A stretch of 34,504 bases of DNA from Nocardia carnea. Its GTDB lineage: Bacteria > Actinomycetota > Actinomycetes > Mycobacteriales > Mycobacteriaceae. The stretch is taken from NCBI RefSeq assembly GCF_029868855.1, contig NZ_JARWOV010000046.1:1-34504 (forward strand). Reading direction: 5' to 3'. The notes beneath the pieces were generated by a model, which worked only from the letters and a program-made list of their open reading frames with translations, was not told where the DNA came from and made no database searches. Position numbers and translations under genes: made by a program. Of the stretch, positions 16,149 to 24,111 are shown in pieces (position 1 is the first letter of the stretch; each line of letters begins with the position of its first letter).

Positions 16149-16685
16149 CTAGGAAAACACTTCCCATGCTGCCAATTCCAATTCAGGAGAAGGCGTCCCA
16201 TCCCAAGGCTGATCATTGAATTCCTTTGTTCGCAAGGTCGCTTCGATACCACTACTCGACGAGTAATCGATCACACTGAAAGTGTGTACTTTCTTCCCCA
16301 GTTCCGTCTTTATCAGCTTGTGAGCAATATCAGTCGCAACAGGACGCAGGGAATCGCCGTCAGTCGAATGCGGAACACAGGCGGTTATCGACAATACGTA
16401 CTCACCAGGAAGGGTCGTCGCCGGGACCAACTGCGCAGATTCGATCGAAATGTCATCTCCAAGATGGAGTTGCTTGACAAACTGTTCAACGTCCGGGTCC
16501 GGATGGCCACTCATCGGCCTGGGATCGCAATCAGGATGCGGTTTCGCCAGTGTAGTCGCGGGATCCGACCCGCTATCTTCACCACCACTGCCGCCGCACG
16601 CAGCAATAGAGATCGACAGGAAGGATACCGCTACTATCCCGATCCCCTTGACAACCCTCGAAAAGGGCGGTGGTATCTCAGTCAT
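16149..16685 (-). CDS. Small lipoprotein, last gene of the AT-richer type VII-like operon
   Basis: 178 residues from an ATG at 16685 with GAGG six bases upstream. An ATG 30 bases earlier would overlap the preceding gene and lacks this site. The signal sequence FSRVVKGIGIVAVSFLSI ends in the lipobox IAAC-GG, so it should be lipidated and anchored on the outer face of the membrane. The mature part has Cys residues in HPDCDPRP and ITACVPH that could form a disulfide. No family is recognised. It begins eight bases after the WXG-containing gene, so it is probably the fourth gene of that operon. A role as envelope partner or protective protein for the secreted upstream product is possible but unproven. 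Confidence 0.75.
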   Translation of the reverse strand: MTEIPPPFSRVVKGIGIVAVSFLSISIAACGGSGGEDSGSDPATTLAKPHPDCDPRPMSGHPDPDVEQFVKQLHLGDDISIESAQLVPATTLPGEYVLSITACVPHSTDGDSLRPVATDIAHKLIKTELGKKVHTFSVIDYSSSSGIEATLRTKEFNDQPWDGTPSPELELAAWEVFS

Positions 16686-16693
16686 TTGTATCC

Positions 16694-17464
16694 TCACACC
16701 CGCGAAGGCTGCCAATGAGCAGGGTTATTGTACATTTTCGCTACCGCGTCGGGCCAACGGTCACCATAAAAACCCCAGGGATTATCCGTCGCGTTATCGA
16801 GGTTATTGGCCTCGACCATCTGGGTTCGCACAGTATTCAACATCGCCGTAATCAGACCTTCGACCAGAGTCACGATATCAGTCGCCGCGCGAACCAGGCC
16901 CGGCGCTCCGTCATATATCAGAACAACTGAGGCCGTTTCAACGAGTGCCGCAGTCAGTGCCGACATATAGGTTGTTAATTCATCCGCCAATTTCGTGTAG
17001 AAGTCGAGCGCAGATTGTGATAAATTGATCAGGCTGGTTTCGATCTTAGTGCAAATTTCAACCGCTGTAGTAAAGGCCTTTTCCTGGTTGGTCTTCATTC
17101 CGACGTAACTATTCTTTGCCTCGCCGGTCCAATATCCTTCGATACTGATCTCCGATCGACCTTGCGCATTGGATGCGCCGCGAATCGTCGCCCCGACTAT
17201 CTGCCAATCCGCGGCCCAGCCCAGAAACGTAAACGGCGCATCCAATCCGGTCATGACCTCCTCGAGCTTTTCGAGAAGTTTGCTGATTGACGCCTGGGCT
17301 TCGTCACGTTTGCCGGTCGCATACGCCCAAGCTGCAGGAGCAACGAACTTCAGGCCATCGACCGTATCGTTTATCCTATCCGGCACAGCCTTCCACTCGT
17401 CTATTTTAGTTCGGAGATTTTCTACCGCAGAATCCAGTTTGCCCTGGTCAACCCCGTCACCCAT
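16694..17464 (-). CDS. WXG-containing helical protein, putative type VII secretion substrate
   Basis: 256 residues. The N-terminus is helical and charged (about 1-75). A W-x-G turn occurs at Trp112-Thr-Gly114 in GYWTGEAKNSY, followed by a long helix, the standard helix-turn-helix of WXG100/LXG/PPE-like proteins. Residues about 150-215 are strongly hydrophobic and could insert in a membrane. The C-terminus (FYGDRWPDAVAKMYNNP) is distinctive but not recognised as a toxin domain. It follows the EspC-like gene by two bases and precedes a lipoprotein gene by eight. Base composition is markedly AT-richer than the flanks, suggesting horizontal transfer. No signal peptide is seen. Confidence 0.7.
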   Translation of the reverse strand: MGDGVDQGKLDSAVENLRTKIDEWKAVPDRINDTVDGLKFVAPAAWAYATGKRDEAQASISKLLEKLEEVMTGLDAPFTFLGWAADWQIVGATIRGASNAQGRSEISIEGYWTGEAKNSYVGMKTNQEKAFTTAVEICTKIETSLINLSQSALDFYTKLADELTTYMSALTAALVETASVVLIYDGAPGLVRAATDIVTLVEGLITAMLNTVRTQMVEANNLDNATDNPWGFYGDRWPDAVAKMYNNPAHWQPSRV

Positions 17465-17466
17465 AT

Positions 17467-17787
17467 CTACCGACCCAGCTCAGAAATCTTGTTGATTTCG
17501 TGTGCATTATCGTCTTCCTGCTGCATGAATTGGTTCACAACAATGCGCAACGCAGCGCCAATTTCTTCAGCTTCCGCAGCTCCTTCTGCAAGCCTTGAAC
17601 GGAGGTAGTCAGCGGATGCGGTGTAGCTCGCGTACGGTATCTGAAACAAACCCCACTCCAGTCGGCTTGTTTCTTTCAGCGTATCAACCTTGAACGCCGC
17701 ATTGAATAGTTCCGCCTTGACTTCATTCATCCACGCCTTGGATTGGAGGTCCAACTGCTCAGCGGCAAGCTGTATTTCATCGGGCAT
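17467..17787 (-). CDS. EspC-like type VII secretion-associated small protein
   Basis: 106 residues, helical throughout, with a helix pair separated around WGLFQIPYASY. The second helix SADYLRSRLAEGAAEAEEIG and the tail NQFMQQEDDNAHEINKI resemble the EspC/DUF2580 group of small ESX-associated proteins. A perfect Y-x-x-x-D/E motif is not present, so the match is by pattern rather than by motif. It lies three bases after the upstream gene and two before the WXG-containing gene, in the typical EspC then WXG/LXG order. It is probably a co-secreted partner or targeting factor. Confidence 0.65.
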   Translation of the reverse strand: MPDEIQLAAEQLDLQSKAWMNEVKAELFNAAFKVDTLKETSRLEWGLFQIPYASYTASADYLRSRLAEGAAEAEEIGAALRIVVNQFMQQEDDNAHEINKISELGR

Positions 17788-17790
17788 TTT

Positions 17791-18549
17791 CTACTCCAGA
17801 ATCAGTTTGGATACATGATCCGCCAGCCGACTGGCCATTTCCGAATCAGATTCATTTTGCAGGAGTTCATCCGATGCCAGATTTGGCTTCAGCTTTCGGA
17901 GCTCATCTGCACAACGGAGCATGTCGTAGCGGATAGTTGCGTCATCGGCTCGATGCGCCCATTCGAGGTCGAACGATATTTCGATTATCCATGACCGGTT
18001 TGCAGCTACCGTCATGGCAGGCTCGTCGAGATCGTTGACACCCAAGCCGTGCACCTCCACTCTGTAGTCACCGATCAACTTATCCAGTAAGGTTCTATAC
18101 TGTCGATAGCTAGTCGTCTGCAGAAGTGTTGGCAACATTTCCCGTAACGAAGGAAATGTCGGGCTGCCCGATTTGCCACTTTCCAGTTTCTCCAAGGATC
18201 GTTGGTAGACCGCGTAGCGGTAGGCTCCCATCAGTGCTTCACCATACTGCCCAGGAGAGTAGTAACTCTTCCAGCTCGAGGCCAGGTACAGGTTAATTGG
18301 AAGACAGTCCTCTGCGACCTCGAATTGAACCAAGGAAGACCTCTGAGGCGGTTCAAATAATTCATTAGAAATGACAGAGTGAGGAGGCCGCATCGGCGCA
18401 TCAGGACTTCCGGAACTCGATACGGAAACAGTACGCGGCCAAGAGTGCACAGGATTTACAATTGCCTCGGGAGGTTCATCCTCCCAAAACTCATCCGGAT
18501 CGTCGAAGTGGTTAAAGAATCCACCATTGTATTGTTGCCCTGACATCAC
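17791..18549 (-). CDS. Unrecognised first gene of the type VII-like operon, weakly YbaB-like C-terminus
   Basis: 252 residues from GTG at 18549; an ATG one codon later is equally likely. The first about 80 residues are acidic and proline-rich and look disordered. Residues about 155-225 contain DEPAMTVAANRSWIIEISF and a following helix, which loosely resembles the beta-strand and helix of YbaB/EbfC-like proteins often encoded first in actinobacterial EspC/WXG cassettes. I would not assign a function on that alone. It has no signal peptide and no membrane segment. It leads a tightly packed four-gene minus-strand operon. Confidence 0.65.
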   Translation of the reverse strand: MMSGQQYNGGFFNHFDDPDEFWEDEPPEAIVNPVHSWPRTVSVSSSGSPDAPMRPPHSVISNELFEPPQRSSLVQFEVAEDCLPINLYLASSWKSYYSPGQYGEALMGAYRYAVYQRSLEKLESGKSGSPTFPSLREMLPTLLQTTSYRQYRTLLDKLIGDYRVEVHGLGVNDLDEPAMTVAANRSWIIEISFDLEWAHRADDATIRYDMLRCADELRKLKPNLASDELLQNESDSEMASRLADHVSKLILE

Positions 18550-18919
18550 GGAACCTAACGAGCAATCTGCCTACACACGGCCGTGTCACCTAGGTTTTCA
18601 ATCGACATGACTCCCCCTTCTTACGAACAATCGCTCCCTTGACGATCGTAAGCACAGGCTTCCGCCTGCCTGTCTGTTTGTCAAGCTAACGGGTCGTCAC
18701 ACGTCCGATCTGCACCAGAACGTGGCTGGCCTTCCGGACCGATTGGGATCCCGTCGTATCCGCCGTACACCGCAGACACCCAGCAAGGGCTTGGCGTCAC
18801 TGGATCGGCTTTGCGAAGTTCCGGATGAACGAGTGGTGGCGACGATCCGCATCTGCCGCGGTGCAGAGCCCGGTGCGACCTCGCACCGCATGTTCGGTCG
18901 GCAGCCTGCCACGGAAACC
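18550..18919. other. Intergenic region upstream of the type VII-like operon
   Basis: About 370 bases with no convincing gene. It holds a 12-base palindrome (18575-18586, listed separately), a TAGGTT box on the minus strand close to the operon start, and a weak hairpin ACAGGC-N8-GCCTGT at 18654-18673. The AT-richer composition ends near 18680. Confidence 0.4.
18575..18586. promoter_or_regulatory. Palindrome ACACGGCCGTGT upstream of the type VII-like operon
   Basis: A perfect 12-base palindrome lies 26 bases upstream of the first start codon of the operon. Position suggests an operator; no regulator gene is adjacent, so the binding protein is unknown. Confidence 0.3.
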
Positions 18920-19315
18920 TCAGCCGATGCCCGGAATGGCAGAACCGGTGGGGACCTGAGACTGCGGATACGCACCCGCGAAGGTCCAGCCCAGTGGCGG
19001 CCCACCACCACACCCAGGCCTGACGTCCCGGGTGGTGTGCGGTTCGAAAACCTCCGACCAGGGAGCGGTTTGCGTGGTGTGAGCGGGTGGCGGTGGCATG
19101 TTCGGGTCAACGGACGGCAAGGGCGGGTTGAACACGGAACAGGTGACGAACCCGTGGATTACATACGCCTCGCCGTTGTCATTGGTACACCGCGACCCTT
19201 CGCAATGAACCCCCGGCGCGAGATCGATCGCGGAGGCCGCGGGAACGAACCCACCGAGTGCGACGCAACTCGCCGCAGCGGCAACGGCCACACGAAGAAC
19301 ATTCCGAAACTGCAT
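18920..19315 (-). CDS. Small secreted Cys-containing protein
   Basis: 131 residues. A Sec signal peptide is clear: Arg residues at positions 4 and 8, hydrophobic AVAAAASCVALGGFV, and cleavage after AASA. The mature part of about 100 residues has four cysteines (HC, SRC, VTC, PGC), enough for two disulfides, and a proline-rich stretch PSVDPNMPPPPA. I recognise no family. A strong ribosome-binding site, GAGGGGGG, precedes the ATG. It stands alone between the type VII-like operon and the DoxX-like gene on the same strand. Confidence 0.75.
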   Translation of the reverse strand: MQFRNVLRVAVAAAASCVALGGFVPAASAIDLAPGVHCEGSRCTNDNGEAYVIHGFVTCSVFNPPLPSVDPNMPPPPAHTTQTAPWSEVFEPHTTRDVRPGCGGGPPLGWTFAGAYPQSQVPTGSAIPGIG

Positions 19316-19450
19316 ATTCCCCCCTCAGGATATCGACCGGAACCAACGGTAACCGCTGTTCCTTTGCGATACAAGGATTTACATCCCGAGGGCCTCGGAT
19401 TCGACCATGTCTCGCCATATCTGCTGCCACAGCATCGCGAAGTGAGCCAC

Positions 19451-20815
19451 TCACCCGGCGTTCGGATAGTCCTGTACCCAGTGGAATCCATCGCCGTTCA
19501 ACGGGAATGTCCCGGGGTCGACCGCGCTCAGCTCGATCCGCGTCGGTCGGCCGTCGAGCTCCCCTTCCAAGTGGAGGTGTTCGGGATCCGGGCGGGTATA
19601 GGAGAAGGTGACCGGCGGCTCCGCTGTACCCGGAGCGGTGACGACGGTGAGGGTTCGCGCGCCCGGGTCCAGTTCCGCCGGGAGGCCCGTCAGGCGCCCG
19701 TCCATTCCTTGCACGGTCACCGCGCCCTCGACCTCGATCACGAGCCGCTGCCAACGGGTTTCGTCGGTCAGCAGTGGCGGCACCGGCTCGCCGGCGACCC
19801 GGAACTCGGCCACCTCCCACAGACCGTAGAGCTCCGGTTTCGGTGCACCACCGCCGAATTCCTGCCAGCTGGTCCAGCCGACCCACGAGATCCCGGCCAC
19901 CAGCCAGACGCCGATTGCCGCCTGCGCCCAGGCCGCGTACCGGTTGGCCCGGGCGGTCTCGAACAGCGGCGGTTGCACCGCGGGCTCGGTGCGGCGGGCC
20001 AGCAGGAAGAAATCGGCGAATCGGCGGGCCTGCGGGGCGAGTAGCACCAACGAGAAGAGCAGCAGGTGGAAGGACAGGATCTTGACCGGCACGTCGAAGG
20101 TCATATTCAGCACGAACACCTGCGCCATGCTCACCACGCTCAGCATCGCGCCGAGGGTTGCGGTACGCGGCAGCAGCAGGAGCAGCCCGCCGGTGAGTTC
20201 CGCGATTCCGAGCAGGATTTCGTATACCGGCGAACTGCCGACCTGTAACCACAGCACCGACATCGGGGTCAGCTGGCCGTAGGGCAGCAGCAGCGTCGAC
20301 AGCGACGGCGGCGGCATCTGACTCGGTATCGCCTTGGCGATTCCGTAGAACAGCATCTGCCCGGCCAGGCAGAGTCGCAGCCCGGTCAGGAACCAGGCGG
20401 CGAGCCGCGGGTAGGCCGGGCGGCGGCGATCGAGCACCGACCAGACGAGGCTCACCGCGGCGGCGACGACCGCGATACAGAACAGCATCACCCAGATGGC
20501 GGCCTGATCACCGCTACCCGAGTTCTGCTGGAATACTGCCTCGACCCCGAATACCGTCCGCCCGGCCCACTCCAGAACAGGCGCGGCCTGCAGTAGCGGC
20601 CACACCGGCGCGGTATCGGGAAGCCACTTGTCCAATGCCGCGAGGAGTGCGAAGACGATCTGCCCCATCATGACGCAGAACAGAACCGTGTAGACCACGC
20701 CGAAACGGAACCCCACCCGCGCGATCCACGGCCAGCGCACCGGCGCGTTGTTTCCCTTCACAGACTGGGCCGGTTCGACGCCGGATTCGACGACTGCCGT
20801 GTCGATGGCACTCAC
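19451..20815 (-). CDS. DoxX-like multi-pass membrane protein with C-terminal extracytoplasmic domain
   Basis: 454 residues from a GTG at 20815 preceded by GGAGG six bases upstream; the frame stays open 20 codons further but without a ribosome-binding site. Residues about 30-310 contain around seven membrane segments, with features of the DoxX/HTTM-like group (YGIAKAIPSQMPPP, EILLGIAELTGGLLLLLPR, FDVPVKILSFHLL). After a last membrane segment (about 325-345) follows a roughly 110-residue beta-rich domain (LYGLWEVAEFRVAGE, EVEGAVTVQGMDGR, HLHLEGELDG), probably outside the membrane. DoxX-group proteins have been linked to redox and thiol stress, but the function of this long form is not known. 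Divergent from the AadA-like gene. Confidence 0.8.
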   Translation of the reverse strand: MSAIDTAVVESGVEPAQSVKGNNAPVRWPWIARVGFRFGVVYTVLFCVMMGQIVFALLAALDKWLPDTAPVWPLLQAAPVLEWAGRTVFGVEAVFQQNSGSGDQAAIWVMLFCIAVVAAAVSLVWSVLDRRRPAYPRLAAWFLTGLRLCLAGQMLFYGIAKAIPSQMPPPSLSTLLLPYGQLTPMSVLWLQVGSSPVYEILLGIAELTGGLLLLLPRTATLGAMLSVVSMAQVFVLNMTFDVPVKILSFHLLLFSLVLLAPQARRFADFFLLARRTEPAVQPPLFETARANRYAAWAQAAIGVWLVAGISWVGWTSWQEFGGGAPKPELYGLWEVAEFRVAGEPVPPLLTDETRWQRLVIEVEGAVTVQGMDGRLTGLPAELDPGARTLTVVTAPGTAEPPVTFSYTRPDPEHLHLEGELDGRPTRIELSAVDPGTFPLNGDGFHWVQDYPNAG

Positions 20816-20978
20816 ACCGCACCTCCCTCTCCTCGCCGGCATCCGGCCCACAGTCCCCCGCCCGCCGGGCATCACATCGAACCTATGCCATGGCGGGCTC
20901 CGGCCGCCTCCGTGACAACCCCTATCCGTGGTCCTCCGTAAGCAGGATTTCCACCCCTGCCCTGCCCGCCTACCCGCC

Positions 20979-20990
20979 TATGGTGAGGAC
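20979..20990 (+). promoter_or_regulatory. Putative -10 box TATGGT before the AadA-like gene, leaderless spacing
   Basis: TATGGT plus six bases reaches the GTG at 20991. This decides between that GTG and an earlier GTG at 20928, which would add 21 residues not expected in the family. Confidence 0.4.
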
Positions 20991-21776
20991 GTGCAAGCGC
21001 AACCGGACCCGGATACCGAAACCGCCCCCATAGCCCGGGCCGTCGCGAACGTGCTCGGTGACGGCCTGGCCGGGTTGTATCTCTACGGTTCGGCGGTGGC
21101 GGGCGGATTACGGCAGGACAGCGATATCGACCTTTTCGCCGTGGTCGACAGGTCTCTCGGGGGTGCGACTCGACATGCGCTGGCAGGCGAATTGCTGCGT
21201 ATTTCCGGCCGTTGGCCGCGGTCGGGTCCGGCTCGGCCGGTGGAGCTCACCGTGGTGGTCCGCGACGACCTGGTGCCCTGGCGTTTCCCGCCGCGCTCGG
21301 ATTTCGTCTACGGCGAATGGCTGCGGGCGGAGTTCGAGCGGGGAGACCTGCCCGAACCCACCGAAGACCCGGACTTGACGATTCTCGCCATCATGGTGCG
21401 CGATTCCTCGGCGACGCTGTTCGGTCCGCCCGCTGCTCATCTACTGGATCCGGTTCCGGCGAGCGACCTCATCCGCGCGATCGTGACCGGTCTACCGGAG
21501 TTGATCGCCGGCGTGCGAGGCGACGAACGCAATGTCGTGCTTACGCTCGCCCGGATGTGGGTGACGGCCGAATCGGGCGCCGTGTTGTCCAAAGCCGACG
21601 CCGCCGAAGCGCTAGTACCCCGGATCCCCGCCGAACACGCCGCGGTACTACGCCTCGCCCGGGCCGGCTACCTCGGCGAAATCACCGACGAGTGGAACCA
21701 CCGCGGGGAAGAAGTGGATTCGTTCGTGACCTATGCCCGACAGCAGATCATGGACGCGTGTAAGGCATCCGGCTAG
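20991..21776 (+). CDS. AadA/DUF4111-like nucleotidyltransferase (aminoglycoside adenylyltransferase family)
   Basis: 261 residues, matching the about 260 typical of AadA. The N-terminal nucleotidyltransferase site is clear: LYLYGSAVAGGL followed by DSDIDLF, with the two metal-binding Asp, and a third acidic strand in VELTVVV. The C-terminal half is the helical DUF4111-type domain (ERNVVLTLARMWVTAESGAVLSK), which in AadA helps bind streptomycin or spectinomycin. Chromosomal homologues may or may not confer resistance, so the drug range cannot be stated. The gene is alone on the plus strand, with no integron or transposon signs, so it looks native. It is convergent with the SDR, 16 bases away. 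Confidence 0.82.
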   Translation: MQAQPDPDTETAPIARAVANVLGDGLAGLYLYGSAVAGGLRQDSDIDLFAVVDRSLGGATRHALAGELLRISGRWPRSGPARPVELTVVVRDDLVPWRFPPRSDFVYGEWLRAEFERGDLPEPTEDPDLTILAIMVRDSSATLFGPPAAHLLDPVPASDLIRAIVTGLPELIAGVRGDERNVVLTLARMWVTAESGAVLSKADAAEALVPRIPAEHAAVLRLARAGYLGEITDEWNHRGEEVDSFVTYARQQIMDACKASG

Positions 21777-21792
21777 TGTCACAGACCCCCGG

Positions 21793-22530
21793 TCACCAGG
21801 GAATCGATCCACCGGCGCCCACGAAAGCGCCGTTGTGGCACGGATCGGCGGATTCCGCGGCGGACAGGATGATCCGCGCGGCGTCGTCGGGGGTGGTCGG
21901 CGCATCCGCTGACGCAGGGGCCAGTTCGGTCGCGACGAACCCGGGGCAGACCGAGGTCACCCGCACCGGGGTATCGGCGAGTAGTTTCGCCAGCCCCACG
22001 GTCAGGCTGTTCAGCGCTGCCTTGGAGGCCTGATACCCCGGCACCACCATCGAGTAGTAGGCCGAATCGGGGTTGCGCTGTTCGGACAGCGATCCCATCT
22101 CGGTGGATACATTCACGATATGCCCGGCCGGAGCCCGCCGGATCAGCGGCAACAGGGCTTCGATCACGTTGGCAGGTCCGAAAGTGTTGGTCATCAATGT
22201 CTCGGTGAATGCGCCGGGGTGAGCGAAATTCACGCTGCCGGACGCCGTTGCCTCCGGCAGGATCCCGGCATTGTTCACCAGCACGTCGATGTGATCGAAT
22301 CGCTCGCCGAGCGATTCGGCCAGGCAGCGGGCACTGTCGACCGAGCACACATCCAGCAGTTCACCTTCGGCGGCGAGACCTTCGGCACGCAGTTCCCGCA
22401 CCACGGCGTCCACGGCTTCCGCCCGCCGGCCGGTCACCACCACCCGGTAACCCTTGCGGGCGAAAGCGGTCGCGGTCGCCCGGCCGATTCCGCGCGTCGC
22501 GCCGGTGACCACCACGATATTCTCTGCCAT
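21793..22530 (-). CDS. SDR-family oxidoreductase (second)
   Basis: 245 residues from the ATG at 22530, which has AAAGGA nearby. A longer open frame upstream is discounted because it runs through a perfect inverted repeat. Cofactor loop TGATRGIG at about 9-16, TGRRAEAV after the second strand (NADP type), NNAGILPEA, the Ser in VNVSTEMGS, and YQASKAALNS with the catalytic Tyr and Lys. PGFVATEL follows. Between Ser and Tyr there is an insert containing NPDSAYYSMVVPG, longer than in standard SDRs and similar to the carbonyl-reductase-like subgroup. Substrate unknown. The ribosome-binding site overlaps one arm of the inverted repeat at 22537-22575. Confidence 0.9.
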   Translation of the reverse strand: MAENIVVVTGATRGIGRATATAFARKGYRVVVTGRRAEAVDAVVRELRAEGLAAEGELLDVCSVDSARCLAESLGERFDHIDVLVNNAGILPEATASGSVNFAHPGAFTETLMTNTFGPANVIEALLPLIRRAPAGHIVNVSTEMGSLSEQRNPDSAYYSMVVPGYQASKAALNSLTVGLAKLLADTPVRVTSVCPGFVATELAPASADAPTTPDDAARIILSAAESADPCHNGAFVGAGGSIPW

Positions 22531-22536
22531 TTCAGT

Positions 22537-22575
22537 CCTTTCGCGTTTGCTGATACTTCGAGCAAACGCGAAAGG
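22537..22575 (-). promoter_or_regulatory. Perfect 15-bp inverted repeat overlapping the SDR ribosome-binding site
   Basis: CCTTTCGCGTTTGCT (22537-22551) and AGCAAACGCGAAAGG (22561-22575) are exact reverse complements with a nine-base loop. In the SDR transcript the second arm ends in AAAGG, which is the ribosome-binding site, seven bases before the ATG. It could be a DNA operator for a dimeric repressor or an mRNA hairpin hiding the ribosome-binding site. There is no U-tract, so a terminator is unlikely. Confidence 0.6.
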
Positions 22576-22917
22576 CGGCACGGGCGCTGGCAGAAAATCG
22601 CCATCACATTCGGTGGCCGATACCGCGACGAACGAGGCCGCGACGAAGGACATTGCTGTGACGGTGCCGTCGGGGTCGGCAAACTCGGCTTCTGGCCGGT
22701 GCTCACCGGTGAACAGCCGGGCCGAAGCGGCGGTCCGCGCCCTCCGATCGGAAGGTTCGCCGGTGGCTTTCCCGGATCGATCGGAGCGCGATCAGTAGTG
22801 GCAGCGCGCCTGCGCTATGAGGTTGCCGGCTCCCGAGACGGCCCGAGTTGCCGATCGGCCGAAAACCGACTCATCCATTCGCCCTGGTCGTACGTCCAGT
22901 CGGGCGTCGGATAGCAT
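22576..22917. other. Intergenic region between the SDR and the cobalamin riboswitch
   Basis: About 340 bases between divergent transcription units. Open frames here lack family features and ribosome-binding sites. It should hold both divergent promoters; TACGTC or nearby TA-rich boxes around 22890-22915 are candidates for the riboswitch promoter, but none is strong. Confidence 0.35.
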
Positions 22918-23035
22918 GGTCACGGCCGCATTGCGGCCCGCGGCGTGGTGAGGGAACCCGGTGCAAGTCCGGGACTGGCGCGCAACGGTGACACCGTGCA
23001 GGTGAAGTCCGATCGCTCACGCGCCGCACCGACGC
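22918..23035 (+). ncRNA. Cobalamin riboswitch
   Basis: The sequence shows the ordered cobalamin aptamer elements: GGTGAGGGAA, then CCGGTGCAAGTCCGGGACTG (22938-22957 region), then GCGCGCAACGGTGACACCGT, then the B12-box-like AGTCCGATCGCTCAC beginning at 23006. Paired segments CCCGG/CCGGG and ACGGT/ACCGT flank the loops as expected. It lies 42 bases upstream of the solute-binding protein start. The ribosome-binding site AAGGAG (23061-23066) follows, so control of translation is likely; no terminator hairpin with a U-tract is seen. Confidence 0.88.
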
Positions 23036-23076
23036 CGGCCTCGCGCACAGGCCCAGACGCAAGGAGTCCAGCCCTG

Positions 23077-24111
23077 ATGCGGTCGTTTCCGCTGATCATC
23101 GCCATCACTCTGGCCGCCGCAGCCCTGGCCGGCTGCTCGACCACCGAGGCCGGGACCACCTCGGATACCGCGAGCGGTGCGGTGGGCTATCCGATGAAGA
23201 TCAGCAACTGCGGGGTCGAGGTCTCGGTGGACGCTCCCCCACAGCGTGCGGTCGCCCTGAACCAGGGGGCGGCGGAGATCATGCTGTCGCTGGGCCTGGC
23301 CGACCGGATGGTGGGCACCGCCACCTGGACCGATCCGGTGCGCGCGAATCTGGCCACGGAGAATGCGAAGGTCCCCCGGTTGGCCGAGAACAATCCCTCG
23401 TTCGAGGTGGTACTCGATACCGAACCCGATTTCGTCGCCGCCTCCTTCGGCGGCACGCTCGGCCCCGGCGGAGTCGCCGACCGGGACCAGTTCGCACAGC
23501 TGGGCGTACCGTCCTACCTGTCGCCGACCGACTGCGACGGAAAAACCGATGCCGGCGTCAATGCCGACGGCGCTCGCACCGAACCGCTGACCATGGACTC
23601 GGTGTACAAGGAAATCCGCGAACTGGCGGCGATCTTCGACGTCCGGGAACGCGGTGAGCAACTGGTCACCGAACTACGCGGTCGCCACGATGCCGCGGTC
23701 GGCCGGATCGCGGCCCGGGACGTATCGCTGGCGTACTGGTTCGCCGACACCTCCACGCCCTATATGGCGGGATGCTGCGGCTCGTCCGGCATCATCACCG
23801 ACGCGGTGGGCGCGAAGAACATCTTCGACGACACCACCAACGAGTGGCCGCAGGTGAGCTGGGAAACCGTTCTCGACCGCGACCCCACCGCCCTCGTCCT
23901 GACCGATCTGAGCCGGCGCAGCCTGGCCGGCGACGCCCTCGACAGCAAGATCTCGTTCCTGGAATCGAACCCGGTCACTTCGCGGCTGCGCGCCGTCCGG
24001 GACCGGCGCTATATCGTCGTCAACGGCGCGGATCTGAATCCGTCGATCCGGACGGTCGACGGTATCGAGAAGGTCGCCGATGCCCTGGAACGGTGGGGCT
24101 ACGCTTCGTGA
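23077..24111 (+). CDS. ABC transporter substrate-binding lipoprotein (BtuF/FepB-like), riboswitch controlled
   Basis: 344 residues from the ATG at 23077, with AAGGAG ten bases upstream; the frame is open further upstream, but that part is the riboswitch. The signal peptide LIIAITLAAAALAGC has a lipobox (LAGC), so the mature protein is membrane anchored. The fold is the periplasmic-binding type of cobalamin and siderophore carriers (PQRAVALNQGAAEIMLSLGL, FEVVLDTEPDFVAASFGG). The later blocks DAVGAKNIFDD, SWETVLDRDP and KISFLESNP resemble the actinobacterial cassette labelled 'F420-0 transporter' in some databases. The cobalamin riboswitch argues for a corrinoid ligand instead. First gene of a three-gene operon. 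Confidence 0.88.
   Translation: MRSFPLIIAITLAAAALAGCSTTEAGTTSDTASGAVGYPMKISNCGVEVSVDAPPQRAVALNQGAAEIMLSLGLADRMVGTATWTDPVRANLATENAKVPRLAENNPSFEVVLDTEPDFVAASFGGTLGPGGVADRDQFAQLGVPSYLSPTDCDGKTDAGVNADGARTEPLTMDSVYKEIRELAAIFDVRERGEQLVTELRGRHDAAVGRIAARDVSLAYWFADTSTPYMAGCCGSSGIITDAVGAKNIFDDTTNEWPQVSWETVLDRDPTALVLTDLSRRSLAGDALDSKISFLESNPVTSRLRAVRDRRYIVVNGADLNPSIRTVDGIEKVADALERWGYAS

Noticed and set aside
18654..18673. Hairpin ACAGGC-N8-GCCTGT as terminator of the secreted-protein gene
   Set aside because: The stem is only six pairs, lies about 250 bases after the stop codon, and has no U-tract.
16040..18680. Prophage or transposon as explanation of the AT-richer segment
   Set aside because: No integrase, transposase, terminal inverted repeats, target duplication or tRNA attachment site is visible; only the composition and gene content suggest transfer.
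22945..23076. Earlier start for the ABC substrate-binding protein
   Set aside because: The extension is the cobalamin riboswitch read as protein; the lipoprotein signal peptide begins at 23077 with AAGGAG upstream.
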